NCBI GenBank assembly: GCA_012729875.1
Contig: JAAYCC010000147.1
Span: 1 to 5,254, forward strand
Reading direction: 5' to 3'
Source of the DNA: Clostridiales bacterium
GTDB lineage: Bacteria > Bacillota > Clostridia > Oscillospirales > Oscillospiraceae
DNA: 5,254 nt
A program made the position numbers and the translations under genes. Each line of letters starts with the position of its first letter. The first letter of the stretch is position 1. Shown piece after piece: positions 1 to 5,254 of the stretch. The notes under the pieces are model-generated. The model made no database searches and was not told the DNA's origin. It worked only from the letters and a program-made list of their open reading frames with translations.

Positions 1-783
1 GCCCCGTATTTCGATGCCGTTAAGACACCTCTTACTCTTGAGGTACAGACCGATAAGGGCAAGTTCACTGTTCAGCTGAGTCCTGTAGGAGGCACAAAGG
101 AGGACTATGCCAAGGGCAACGAGACCTCCGAGGGCATAATAATGAGCCTTCAGGACATGCAGAACATAATTGACAGAGCTCAGGGAGGAAACAAAAAAGC
201 GCTCTCATACAGCACGGTACTTGTTAAGGTTAACGATATTTCTAAGGTTGCGGAGGCGGAAAACGAGATCAAGGCCCTCGGCTACAATACAAGTTCCATG
301 GAGAGTATAAGGAAGCCCATGGAGAAGGAGGCCCGCCAAAAACAGCTGATGCTGGGCGGACTCGGAGCTATATCACTGTTTGTTGCGGCACTGGGCATCA
401 CGAACACCATGATCATGTCCATATCCGAGCGGACAAAGGAAATAGGCATAATGAAGTCCTTGGGATGCTATGTGAACGACATCCGCTTTATGTTCCTCTC
501 GGAAGCAGGTGCTATAGGACTAATAGGCGGGATTGTCGGATGTGTTGTCAGCCTTGTTGTTTCTATAATTATAAATCTTGTTTCAATAGGGGGACCGCCT
601 ACGCCCGCGGGCTTTGTCCTTGCCATAGTAGGCGGTGAGGGAGTCTCTAGAATCTCCGTTATACCACCGTGGCTCATGCTGTTTGCCATTGTGTTTTCCA
701 TTGCGATAGGTCTTGGCTCCGGCTACTATCCGGCAAACAAAGCAGTACAGATTTCGGCGCTTGAGGCTATAAAATCCGAGTAG
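1..783 (+). CDS. ABC transporter permease, MacB/FtsX type (C-terminal part; 5' end outside window)
   Basis: The frame is open from the first base to the TAG at 781-783 and gives 260 residues, so the gene starts upstream. An ATG at 142 exists, but coding sequence clearly continues before it, so it is not the start. The visible N-terminal portion (about residues 1-110) is a hydrophilic, extracytoplasmic-type domain as in MacB permeases. Three hydrophobic segments follow at about residues 116-140, 165-194 and 222-244. Between the first two lies the cytoplasmic FtsX signature ISERTKEIGIMKSLG, and the protein ends with SGYYPANKAVQISALEAIKSE-like text, matching the family ending (SGxxPAxxAxxxxPxEALRxE). 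Such permeases pair with a LolD/MacB-like ATPase to export peptides or lipids, or to act as mechanotransmitters; the ATPase gene is probably upstream, outside the window. The substrate cannot be inferred. The extracytoplasmic loop between the last two helices (about residues 195-221) is rich in Gly and Pro. The family call is firm; the specific role is unknown. Confidence -1.
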   Translation, partial: APYFDAVKTPLTLEVQTDKGKFTVQLSPVGGTKEDYAKGNETSEGIIMSLQDMQNIIDRAQGGNKKALSYSTVLVKVNDISKVAEAENEIKALGYNTSSMESIRKPMEKEARQKQLMLGGLGAISLFVAALGITNTMIMSISERTKEIGIMKSLGCYVNDIRFMFLSEAGAIGLIGGIVGCVVSLVVSIIINLVSIGGPPTPAGFVLAIVGGEGVSRISVIPPWLMLFAIVFSIAIGLGSGYYPANKAVQISALEAIKSE

Positions 784-888
784 ACGGAAAAACCGACATC
801 CCCCTCAAATTTGCAATTCGCCGACATGGTCCGTCTGCGAAGAGAAAAACAATATTGTAAGAGACTGCGGCCTGACGGCAAAATCGAA

Positions 889-950
889 GGGGCAGTTACG
901 GAAAACGGCGGGTACGAACTGCCGGTTTCTGTAACTGCCCCTTATTTTTT
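889..950 (+). terminator. Long intrinsic terminator after the ABC permease gene
   Basis: Bases 889-911 pair with 919-941 around a 7-base loop (912-918). The outer 11 pairs (GGGGCAGTTAC with GTAACTGCCCC) are perfect. The inner part has two G-T wobbles (900/930 and 910/920) and one A-G mismatch (905/925). The T-rich tract TTATTTTTT (942-950) follows directly. The two wobbles pair only in the rightward transcript and become A-C mismatches in the leftward one, and the opposite flank is less T-rich (TTCGATTTTG when read leftwards). The element is therefore best built to stop rightward transcription from the permease, about 105 bases past its stop codon. It may also stop the converging gene at 949-1374, whose stop codon overlaps the T-tract. 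Confidence -1.
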
Positions 951-1374
951 ATTTCCTAGATACACATAAAACCATTGTTATAAACGAAGGCAACATGATC
1001 CAGAAAGATACAGCCCCTGTAAATGCCAATATTACTCTCATCGTCAAGGAAAGGTAGGTTGCGAGAACAACCATGGAAAAAATGATGAAAATAGCAGCAG
1101 TTATCAGAATAACTGGTGAATACTTACGCAGGCTGTTACAGGAAAACAAGGTGTGACATTTTTCTGCCACTATACTTTCGCATAGCCCATATTTTACCCT
1201 GAGGATCGACGTGGTAATAAAAAGGACAATTGCAAATGCCAGTGCAAACGGAAGCATCTCTCTGACATATAGGATATTACCAAAGTACCAGATCAACACG
1301 TTTGCAACACCGAGTACGAGACCGATAAAAAGCAACAGGACTATTGAAACGCAGCATTCTTTTCTCCTGCACAT
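949..1374 (-). CDS. Small four-helix membrane protein with cysteine-rich N-terminus, function unknown
   Basis: This gene encodes 141 residues. The ATG (1372-1374 on the complement) is preceded by a near-perfect ribosome binding site AAGGAGGT (1381-1388) with 6 bases of spacing, so the start is well supported. The protein begins MCRRKECCVS, with three cysteines in eight residues. Four hydrophobic segments follow, at about 9-32, 40-58, 87-108 and 112-137. The central cytoplasmic or external loop (about 59-86) carries Cys65, Cys73, His74 and Cys79, which could bind metal or form disulfides; that is inference. I do not recognise a named family. It resembles in general layout the small Cys-containing four-helix hypothetical proteins common in Clostridia, but this rests on memory and not on a comparison. 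It stands alone, divergent from the glycan-type operon and convergent with the permease, so context gives no clear role. Confidence -1.
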   Translation of the reverse strand: MCRRKECCVSIVLLLFIGLVLGVANVLIWYFGNILYVREMLPFALAFAIVLFITTSILRVKYGLCESIVAEKCHTLFSCNSLRKYSPVILITAAIFIIFSMVVLATYLSLTMRVILAFTGAVSFWIMLPSFITMVLCVSRK

Positions 1375-1380
1375 AATAAC

Positions 1381-1388
1381 ACCTCCTT
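1381..1388 (-). promoter_or_regulatory. Ribosome binding site of the small membrane protein gene
   Basis: The complement reads AAGGAGGT, a near-complete match to the anti-Shine-Dalgarno sequence, 6 bases before the ATG at 1374. It is the strongest ribosome binding site in the window and shows that this short, unrecognised frame is a real gene. Confidence -1.
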
Positions 1389-1416
1389 TACCGCAAACTG
1401 TTTCTCACCTATCTAC

Positions 1417-1446
1417 AAGATATGTATGCAGCTGTAAAAATGACAA
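1417..1446 (-). promoter_or_regulatory. Possible sigma-A type promoter for the small membrane protein gene
   Basis: On the complement strand, TTGTCA (1441-1446) is one base off the -35 consensus. It is followed after 18 bases by TATCTT (1417-1422), which matches four of six -10 bases. Transcription would start near 1410, leaving a leader of about 35 bases with the ribosome binding site at 1381-1388. The -35 hexamer lies inside the inverted repeat ATGACAATCGTCAT (1440-1453), which would suit a repressor site. The -10 match is imperfect, so this is only a candidate. Confidence -1.
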
Positions 1447-1453
1447 TCGTCAT
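1440..1453. repeat. Hyphenated palindrome ATGAC-N4-GTCAT, possible operator
   Basis: Two perfect 5-base arms (1440-1444 and 1449-1453) flank four bases. The site overlaps the candidate leftward -35 box, where a dimeric repressor would block RNA polymerase. No regulator gene is visible in the window, and a repeat this short could arise by chance. Confidence -1.
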
Positions 1454-1661
1454 GTACACCGCAGTGCTGTCTAAACATATACATCTTAATATATATTAAT
1501 TAGAATAATCGTTTATGACAGTCTAAATATATAGTGCAAGCGGCCGGTTATTATCTCTTTCATAAATAAATTGACCGTGAGCTAAATATATTTACCAGAG
1601 AGCCTTTGCAGCAGTATTAGGAGCGGTTTGTGTTATAGATGCTGGGATGCGGGGTAAACCC
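1454..1661. other. AT-rich divergent intergenic region without a gene
   Basis: The space between the two divergent genes (1375-1676 overall) holds no supported open frame. Its left half carries the leftward promoter candidate. The middle is strongly AT-rich and contains a perfect 14-base palindrome TTAATATATATTAA (1486-1499). For the rightward operon I looked for a sigma-A promoter. TTGACC (1571-1576) is a fair -35, but nothing like TATAAT lies 16-18 bases downstream. TATATT (1587-1592) is a fair -10 without a partner -35. TGTTATAGA (1631-1639) resembles an extended -10, but would place the transcript start close to 1646. The operon promoter probably lies here but cannot be fixed from sequence. 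Confidence -1.
1486..1499. repeat. Perfect 14-base AT palindrome
   Basis: TTAATATATATTAA equals its own reverse complement. It lies between the divergent genes, about 110 bases upstream of the left gene and 180 bases upstream of the right operon. It could be a regulator site or a DNA-unwinding or bending tract. Being pure A/T in AT-rich DNA, it is weak evidence on its own. Confidence -1.
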
Positions 1662-1668
1662 GGGGGAG
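1662..1668 (+). promoter_or_regulatory. Ribosome binding site that fixes the aldolase start at 1677
   Basis: GGGGGAG sits 8 bases before ATG 1677, whereas the upstream in-frame ATG at 1647 has no comparable site. Just upstream, GGG-GTAAA-CCC (about 1652-1663) could form a small hairpin abutting the site, with its CCC able to pair with the G-run. This might modulate translation, but the hairpin is short. Confidence -1.
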
Positions 1669-1676
1669 ATACGTCA

Positions 1677-2513
1677 ATGGCGCTTAAGCTTATGTATATT
1701 ACAAAAGATCCGGACGTGGCGCGGATTGCGCAGAGCGTCGGCGTAGACAGAATAATAATTGATCTAGAGAGACTGGGTAAGGCGGAGCGCCAAAAGAATA
1801 TAGACTCGGTCAAGTCGGATCATACGGTTGAGGACGTTGCCGTATTGAGGCGCCATTTGGACCGGGCAGAGCTGGTCGTAAGGGTTGATCCCCTGAATTC
1901 ATGCTCGCAGCAGGAAATACGCAGGGTAATCAATAACGGTGCGGACATCGTTATGCTGCCCATGTTCAGGACTGCGGAAGAAGTAAAAGAGTTTATTGGC
2001 ATTGTATCCGGCAGAGCCAAAACCATGCTTTTACTCGAAACTGCTGAAGCGGAAGCCCACATAGACGAGATACTCATGTTACCGGGTATAGACGAAATAC
2101 ATATAGGGCTGAACGACCTCCATCTCGCACATAACATGAAATTCATGTTCGAGCTTCTGGCGGACGGTACGGTTGAATATCTCTGCGGGAAAATCGCGGA
2201 AAAGAAAATACCATATGGTTTTGGCGGCGTCTCCGGGATCGGCGGGGGAAGCCTGCCTGCCGAGCGGATACTGGCGGAACACCACCGTCTGGGTTCGTCT
2301 ATGGTAATTCTTTCAAGAAGCTTCTGCGACCCCGGCAAAACAACGGATATACGTGAAGTCGGACGTGTTTTTGAAAACGGGGTAGAGGCGATTCGTGAAT
2401 TTGAGAGATTCCTTTTCAGCAGGGATGAGGAGTATTTCCGCGATAACAAGACTGAGATAAAGAACATAGTATACGGTATTGTGGGCTGCGGTCTAGGTTC
2501 GGAGGAGAGATGA
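1677..2513 (+). CDS. HpcH/HpaI aldolase/citrate lyase family protein
   Basis: This gene encodes 278 residues from the ATG chosen by its ribosome binding site; the in-frame ATG at 1647 would add ten unlike-family residues (MRGKPGGDTS). The family uses a divalent metal to join or split pyruvate-type enolates and aldehydes, giving 4-hydroxy-2-oxo acids, or cleaves related acyl-CoA substrates. The fold's active-site set is visible: VDRIIIDLE (about 23-31), candidate catalytic His49 in KSDHT, substrate Arg69 in VVRVDP, metal ligand Glu121 in LLLETAE and metal ligand Asp147 in IGLNDLHL. Other conserved-looking stretches are GADIVMLPMF (88-97) and YGFGGVSGIGGGSLPAE (180-196). Length is typical for the family. 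Nothing appears truncated. It opens a tight operon; its stop overlaps the next start (ATGA at 2510-2513), implying coupled translation with the decarboxylase. Neighbours suggest a role in making a small building block for a surface glycan, not in aromatic catabolism. The true aldehyde or acyl substrate is unknown. Confidence -1.
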   Translation: MALKLMYITKDPDVARIAQSVGVDRIIIDLERLGKAERQKNIDSVKSDHTVEDVAVLRRHLDRAELVVRVDPLNSCSQQEIRRVINNGADIVMLPMFRTAEEVKEFIGIVSGRAKTMLLLETAEAEAHIDEILMLPGIDEIHIGLNDLHLAHNMKFMFELLADGTVEYLCGKIAEKKIPYGFGGVSGIGGGSLPAERILAEHHRLGSSMVILSRSFCDPGKTTDIREVGRVFENGVEAIREFERFLFSRDEEYFRDNKTEIKNIVYGIVGCGLGSEER

Positions 2514-3757
2514 AGCTGGATAAGGAGATTCTGTCTGCGCTGGCGGATAAGTTCGGCGATGCGTTTTACATACTGGATATCGAAAAATTGATTCTGAATT
2601 TCAGAGAGCTCAAAGGAGCGTTCTCACGGTATTACCCGAATTTTGATATCGCGTATTCGTATAAAACGAATTACACCCCGGCGATATGCAGGGAAATCGA
2701 AAGACTCGGCGGATACGCCGAGGTGGTTTCCGAAATGGAGTATGAGCTGGCAAAGCGGATAGGCGTTGCTCCCGGCAGGATAATACTAAACGGCCCCGTA
2801 AAGAGCCGGGCTGCGGTTTGCGAGCTGCTGCTCTCTGGAGGGCAGGTCAATATCGAGTCGGAAAACGAACTGGAAATTCTTGAAAGAGTCTGTGCGGGGC
2901 ACCGGAAAAAAAAGCTCCGTGTCGGGATCAGGTGCAACTATGATATATCCGACGGAGTTATTTCCCGTTTCGGAATAGATACCGGCTCACCGGAATTCGA
3001 GAGAGTACTTCGGTATATTAAAAAAGAAGATTGCCTTACCCTCTCGGGCCTGCACTGCCATTTTGCGCAGCGAAACATGAAAGCCTGGAAAAACAGGGTG
3101 TCGGGGATGCTGGAGCTTATAAGAGGTCTTGAGCTGGAAAAAATCGAATCCATTGATTTCGGGGGCGGGCTGTACGGAAAAATGGGCGATTCGCTTAAAG
3201 AGCAGTTTCCAGACCCGATCCCATGCTTTGAGGAGTATGCCGAAGCGGTAGCGGGACCTCTTTCCGAGTACTATAGGGATGACGATGAACCGCCAAAGCT
3301 CCTTGTAGAGCCTGGCAGCGCCATTGTCGGAGATGTTATGAGTTTTGCGGCGAGAGTTACCGGCATCAAAACTGTCCGCGGCAAACCTATTGCTACCTTG
3401 AACGGCAGTGTTTACAACATTAATCCGACACTTAATGGAAAGAACCTGCCCTTTGCCGTCTACCACCAAAACCCTGGTCCGCATAGGATATATAAGGACA
3501 TAGACCTCTGCGGATATACCTGCGTTGAAAACGACCGCTTATTCCGGGGCTACTCGGGAGAGCTGGATGTGGGAGACTGGGTCATATTTGAAAATGTCGG
3601 CTCTTATTCGGTCGTTATGAAGCCGCCCTTCATTTTTCCAAACGTTCCGATAATCCGCTATGACGGGCGTTCCGGCGGGACGGAGCTTGTTAAATCGGCG
3701 GAGACTTTTGACGATATTTTCCGGACCTATTCGTTTGATGAAATCTGTGAGGTGTGA
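2510..3757 (+). CDS. PLP-dependent amino acid decarboxylase, fold III (LysA/Orn/DAP/Arg decarboxylase superfamily)
   Basis: This gene encodes 415 residues, the usual length for diaminopimelate or ornithine decarboxylases. The ATG overlaps the aldolase stop by 4 bases and has GGAGGAG (2501-2507) just before it. The N-terminal TIM barrel carries the PLP lysine Lys52 in AYSYKTN, SRFGID (152-157), His182 and His184 in GLHCHFAQ, the glycine-rich phosphate loop DFGGG (216-220) and EPGSAIVGD (267-275). The C-terminal beta domain keeps the catalytic Cys338 and Asp342 in GYTCVEND and the active-site Tyr366 in VGSYSVV. These residues make a decarboxylase more likely than an alanine-racemase-like protein. 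The usual CES-x-D motif is altered to C-V-E-N-D, so the substrate is probably not plain meso-diaminopimelate; a dedicated lysA elsewhere would be expected. Family members remove the alpha-carboxylate from basic or acidic amino acids, some of them tethered to carriers. Here it may act on an amino acid made by its operon partners (inference). Confidence -1.
   Translation: MKLDKEILSALADKFGDAFYILDIEKLILNFRELKGAFSRYYPNFDIAYSYKTNYTPAICREIERLGGYAEVVSEMEYELAKRIGVAPGRIILNGPVKSRAAVCELLLSGGQVNIESENELEILERVCAGHRKKKLRVGIRCNYDISDGVISRFGIDTGSPEFERVLRYIKKEDCLTLSGLHCHFAQRNMKAWKNRVSGMLELIRGLELEKIESIDFGGGLYGKMGDSLKEQFPDPIPCFEEYAEAVAGPLSEYYRDDDEPPKLLVEPGSAIVGDVMSFAARVTGIKTVRGKPIATLNGSVYNINPTLNGKNLPFAVYHQNPGPHRIYKDIDLCGYTCVENDRLFRGYSGELDVGDWVIFENVGSYSVVMKPPFIFPNVPIIRYDGRSGGTELVKSAETFDDIFRTYSFDEICEV
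3749..3754 (+). promoter_or_regulatory. Ribosome binding site for the transferase-aminotransferase fusion gene
   Basis: GAGGTG forms the last two sense codons of the decarboxylase and lies 11 bases before ATG 3766. An alternative in-frame GTG at 3754 would overlap the decarboxylase stop (GTGA) and add four residues, but it has no good ribosome binding site. The ATG is preferred with moderate certainty. Confidence -1.
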
Positions 3758-3765
3758 GCTTTGCG

Positions 3766-5254
3766 ATGCCGGTTTTGAAACGGATCATGGATGTGCTCCT
3801 TTCGCTGCTTGCAGTGATTGTTTTTATGCCTGTTTTTATACTTATAGCAGTTTTGATAAAGCTGGACTCCGCTGGGCCTGTGCTGTTTCGCCAGCGGAGG
3901 ATAGGCAGGCGCGGCAAAACCTTTTACATATGCAAATTCCGTACGATGATAGTAAATGCGGAGAGCATAGGTGATGGGCTTTTCAATTACGAAGATGATT
4001 TCAGAGTGACTAAGATAGGTAGGGCGCTCAGGAAAACCAGCATGGATGAGGCGCCGCAGCTAATAAATGTTTTGAAGGGCGAGATGTCTATCGTCGGGCC
4101 GCGCCCGCCTGTGATATATGAGCACGGTGAATATTCCGAATACCCCGAAGAGTGGAAAAGGCGGTTTATCGTGCGCCCGGGCGTAACGGGACTTGCACAG
4201 GTAAACGGCAGAAATGAGCTTACCTGGGAGCAGAAGATAAGTCTCGATAACAAATACTTAGATCTTTTCAAAAAATACGGGGTTTTAATTGATATCAGGA
4301 TAATGTTAATTACCGTCGGCAGGGTTATTTGTATGGCTTCCACGTACGAGAGGCGTGAAAACGCTGAAACTAGAGTTGAAAGCGCGGTGAAAAAGGCTAT
4401 GGACGGCACAGGTGACAGGCTGATTTGGCTTAACGGGGATATAGTTCCCGTGGCGGATGCAAAAATTAATGTTTTATCTCCGACTGCACAATTTGGACTT
4501 AATGTGTTTGAGGGGATACGCTGTTACTGGAGCGAGAGCGAAAAGCAGCTCTTCGCATTCAGGCTTGACGACCACTATATTCGGCTGAGGAACTCTCTTA
4601 AAATGCTGAGAATGGAGGACAAATATTCCTTTTCGGAGATGCAGAAGGGGCTTGTCGACGTTGTGAGGGCAAACAATTACAGGGAGGATATCGCCGTACG
4701 CCAGACGGTCTTTGTGGACGGGTTCGGCAGCTGGGCCTCAGGCGAGCCTACCGGAATGTTTATCTCGCCCATTCCGCGGGGCAGAGCGTACCCCGATAAG
4801 TCCGGGATAAGCAGCTGCATAAGCTCGTGGGAGCGCATTTGTGAGCGCGATATGTCCCCGAAGATCAAGGTCGGCGCAAATTATATCAACAGCCGCATGG
4901 CCCAGCTTGAAGCATTGCGAAACGGCTATGATTCGGCGATATTTATTAACAGTCAGGGGAAAATTTCCGAAGGGCCCGGCTCCTGCCTGTTTATTATCCG
5001 CGGCAGCAGGCTGATAACCCCGCCCTGCACGGCGTCTGTTTTGGAGAGCATTACACGGGATACGCTGATTAAGATTGCCGGAGGAGAACTCGGAGTTGAG
5101 ACAGTCGAGCGGGATATAGACCGCACTGAGCTCTACATCTGTGACGAGGCGTTTTTCTGCGGCTCGTCAATGGAGGTGGTACCTATAGCGAGTGTGGACG
5201 GAATCGAATTGGGCCCAGGATCTGTTACGGAACGGCTGAGAAGCCTGTTTTTTA
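3766..5254 (+). CDS. Fusion: monotopic phosphoglycosyl transferase plus class IV aminotransferase (3' end outside window)
   Basis: One uninterrupted frame of 496 codons runs off the right edge. Residues 1 to about 190 form a small PglC/WcaJ-type sugar-phosphate transferase. It has a membrane-inserted hairpin with a proline (about 9-32), FRQRRIGRRGK (41-51), ICKFRTM (55-61), the catalytic Asp94-Glu95 in TSMDEAPQ, GEMSIVGPRPP (105-115) and RPGVTGLAQVNGRN (137-150). Such enzymes move a sugar-1-phosphate from a UDP-sugar to undecaprenyl phosphate at the inner membrane face. A charged linker (about 190-212) leads into a BCAT-like aminotransferase. This shows NVFEGIR (246-252), PLP lysine Lys368 in IKVGANY, Glu402 in SEGPGSCLF, VLESITRDT (425-433) and GSSMEVVPI (466-474). 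By comparison with the family only a few to about 20 residues should be missing. Cys407 stands where many relatives have Asn. Both halves keep their catalytic residues. The fusion suggests that an amino-acid transamination is tied to the first glycan step; the pairing is the main oddity of the window. Confidence -1.
   Translation, partial: MPVLKRIMDVLLSLLAVIVFMPVFILIAVLIKLDSAGPVLFRQRRIGRRGKTFYICKFRTMIVNAESIGDGLFNYEDDFRVTKIGRALRKTSMDEAPQLINVLKGEMSIVGPRPPVIYEHGEYSEYPEEWKRRFIVRPGVTGLAQVNGRNELTWEQKISLDNKYLDLFKKYGVLIDIRIMLITVGRVICMASTYERRENAETRVESAVKKAMDGTGDRLIWLNGDIVPVADAKINVLSPTAQFGLNVFEGIRCYWSESEKQLFAFRLDDHYIRLRNSLKMLRMEDKYSFSEMQKGLVDVVRANNYREDIAVRQTVFVDGFGSWASGEPTGMFISPIPRGRAYPDKSGISSCISSWERICERDMSPKIKVGANYINSRMAQLEALRNGYDSAIFINSQGKISEGPGSCLFIIRGSRLITPPCTASVLESITRDTLIKIAGGELGVETVERDIDRTELYICDEAFFCGSSMEVVPIASVDGIELGPGSVTERLRSLFF
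4386..4401 (+). promoter_or_regulatory. Possible internal translation start (or relic) ahead of the aminotransferase domain
   Basis: GGTGA (4386-4390) lies 8 bases before ATG 4399, exactly where a free-standing class IV aminotransferase would begin (MDGTGDRLIWLNG). No stop codon separates it from the transferase in this frame. It may be a relic of two formerly separate overlapping genes, or may allow some free aminotransferase to be made. The site is weak and could be chance. Confidence -1.

Noticed and set aside
142..783. Taking ATG 142 as the start of the permease gene
   Set aside because: The same frame is open back to base 1 with sequence fitting the extracytoplasmic domain, and there is no convincing ribosome binding site before 142; the gene is cut by the window edge.
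1571..1599. TTGACC as the -35 box of the rightward operon promoter
   Set aside because: No acceptable -10 hexamer lies 16-18 bases downstream (the bases there are TACCAG/ACCAGA), so it is not listed as a promoter.
1820..2467. Long open frame (215 codons) on the minus strand opposite the aldolase gene
   Set aside because: The plus strand encodes a protein with intact family motifs. The antisense frame has no recognisable motif, is rich in Ser/Arg as typical of antisense translations, and has no supporting ribosome binding site.
3244..3253. GCGGTAGCG, resembling the ops element found in polysaccharide operons
   Set aside because: It lies inside the decarboxylase coding region, not in an operon leader, and no RfaH-type context is visible; a chance match is the simplest reading.
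2987..3484. Open frame (165 codons) on the minus strand inside the decarboxylase gene
   Set aside because: It lies wholly within a well-supported plus-strand gene carrying catalytic motifs, and has no recognisable domain.
3660..3974. Plus-strand open frame of 104 codons with several cysteines, bridging the decarboxylase end and the fusion gene start
   Set aside because: It overlaps two genes in a different frame; both have clear family signatures across this stretch, so the cysteine-rich translation is an accident of frame.
3987..4409. Open frame (140 codons) on the minus strand opposite the phosphoglycosyl transferase domain
   Set aside because: It is a shadow of the conserved transferase core, including the DE dyad and GPRP region; nothing in it resembles a known protein.
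1..5254. CRISPR arrays, tRNA or rRNA genes, insertion sequences, attachment sites
   Set aside because: No spaced direct repeats, cloverleaf-like segments, transposase motifs or terminal inverted repeats with target duplications were seen on either strand.

Overview
The window looks like a piece of a chromosome from a Gram-positive anaerobe of the Clostridia type. I infer this from strong AGGAGG-like ribosome binding sites, moderate base composition with AT-rich intergenic DNA, and the style of the FtsX-type permease and of the small cysteine-containing membrane protein. No rRNA, tRNA or species-level marker is present, so this assignment is tentative.

Layout. (1) Positions 1-783 hold the 3' part of an ABC transporter permease of the MacB/FtsX type, reading rightwards. 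It is followed by an unusually long terminator hairpin (889-950). (2) Positions 949-1374 hold a small four-helix membrane protein of unknown function, reading leftwards and converging on that terminator. (3) Positions 1375-1676 are a divergent AT-rich control region with a plausible leftward promoter and two short palindromes, but no convincing rightward promoter. (4) From 1677 to the right edge runs a tight rightward operon of three genes. These are a HpcH/HpaI-type aldolase (1677-2513), a fold-III PLP-dependent decarboxylase of the LysA/ornithine decarboxylase superfamily (2510-3757), and an open frame that runs off the window (3766-5254). That last frame joins a small monotopic phosphoglycosyl transferase to a class IV (branched-chain/D-amino-acid type) aminotransferase.

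How the genes may work together. The phosphoglycosyl transferase domain normally starts a polysaccharide or glycoconjugate by placing a sugar-1-phosphate on undecaprenyl phosphate, so the operon probably belongs to a surface-glycan locus that continues to the right. The other three activities form a chemically coherent set. An aldolase makes a 4-hydroxy-2-oxo acid, an aminotransferase turns it into an amino acid, and a decarboxylase turns that into a hydroxyalkyl-amine. A reasonable but untested inference is that the operon makes a small amino-alcohol or amino-acid decoration and couples it, through the fused enzyme at the membrane, to the first glycan-building step. The fusion and the three-enzyme set are the most interesting content of the window.
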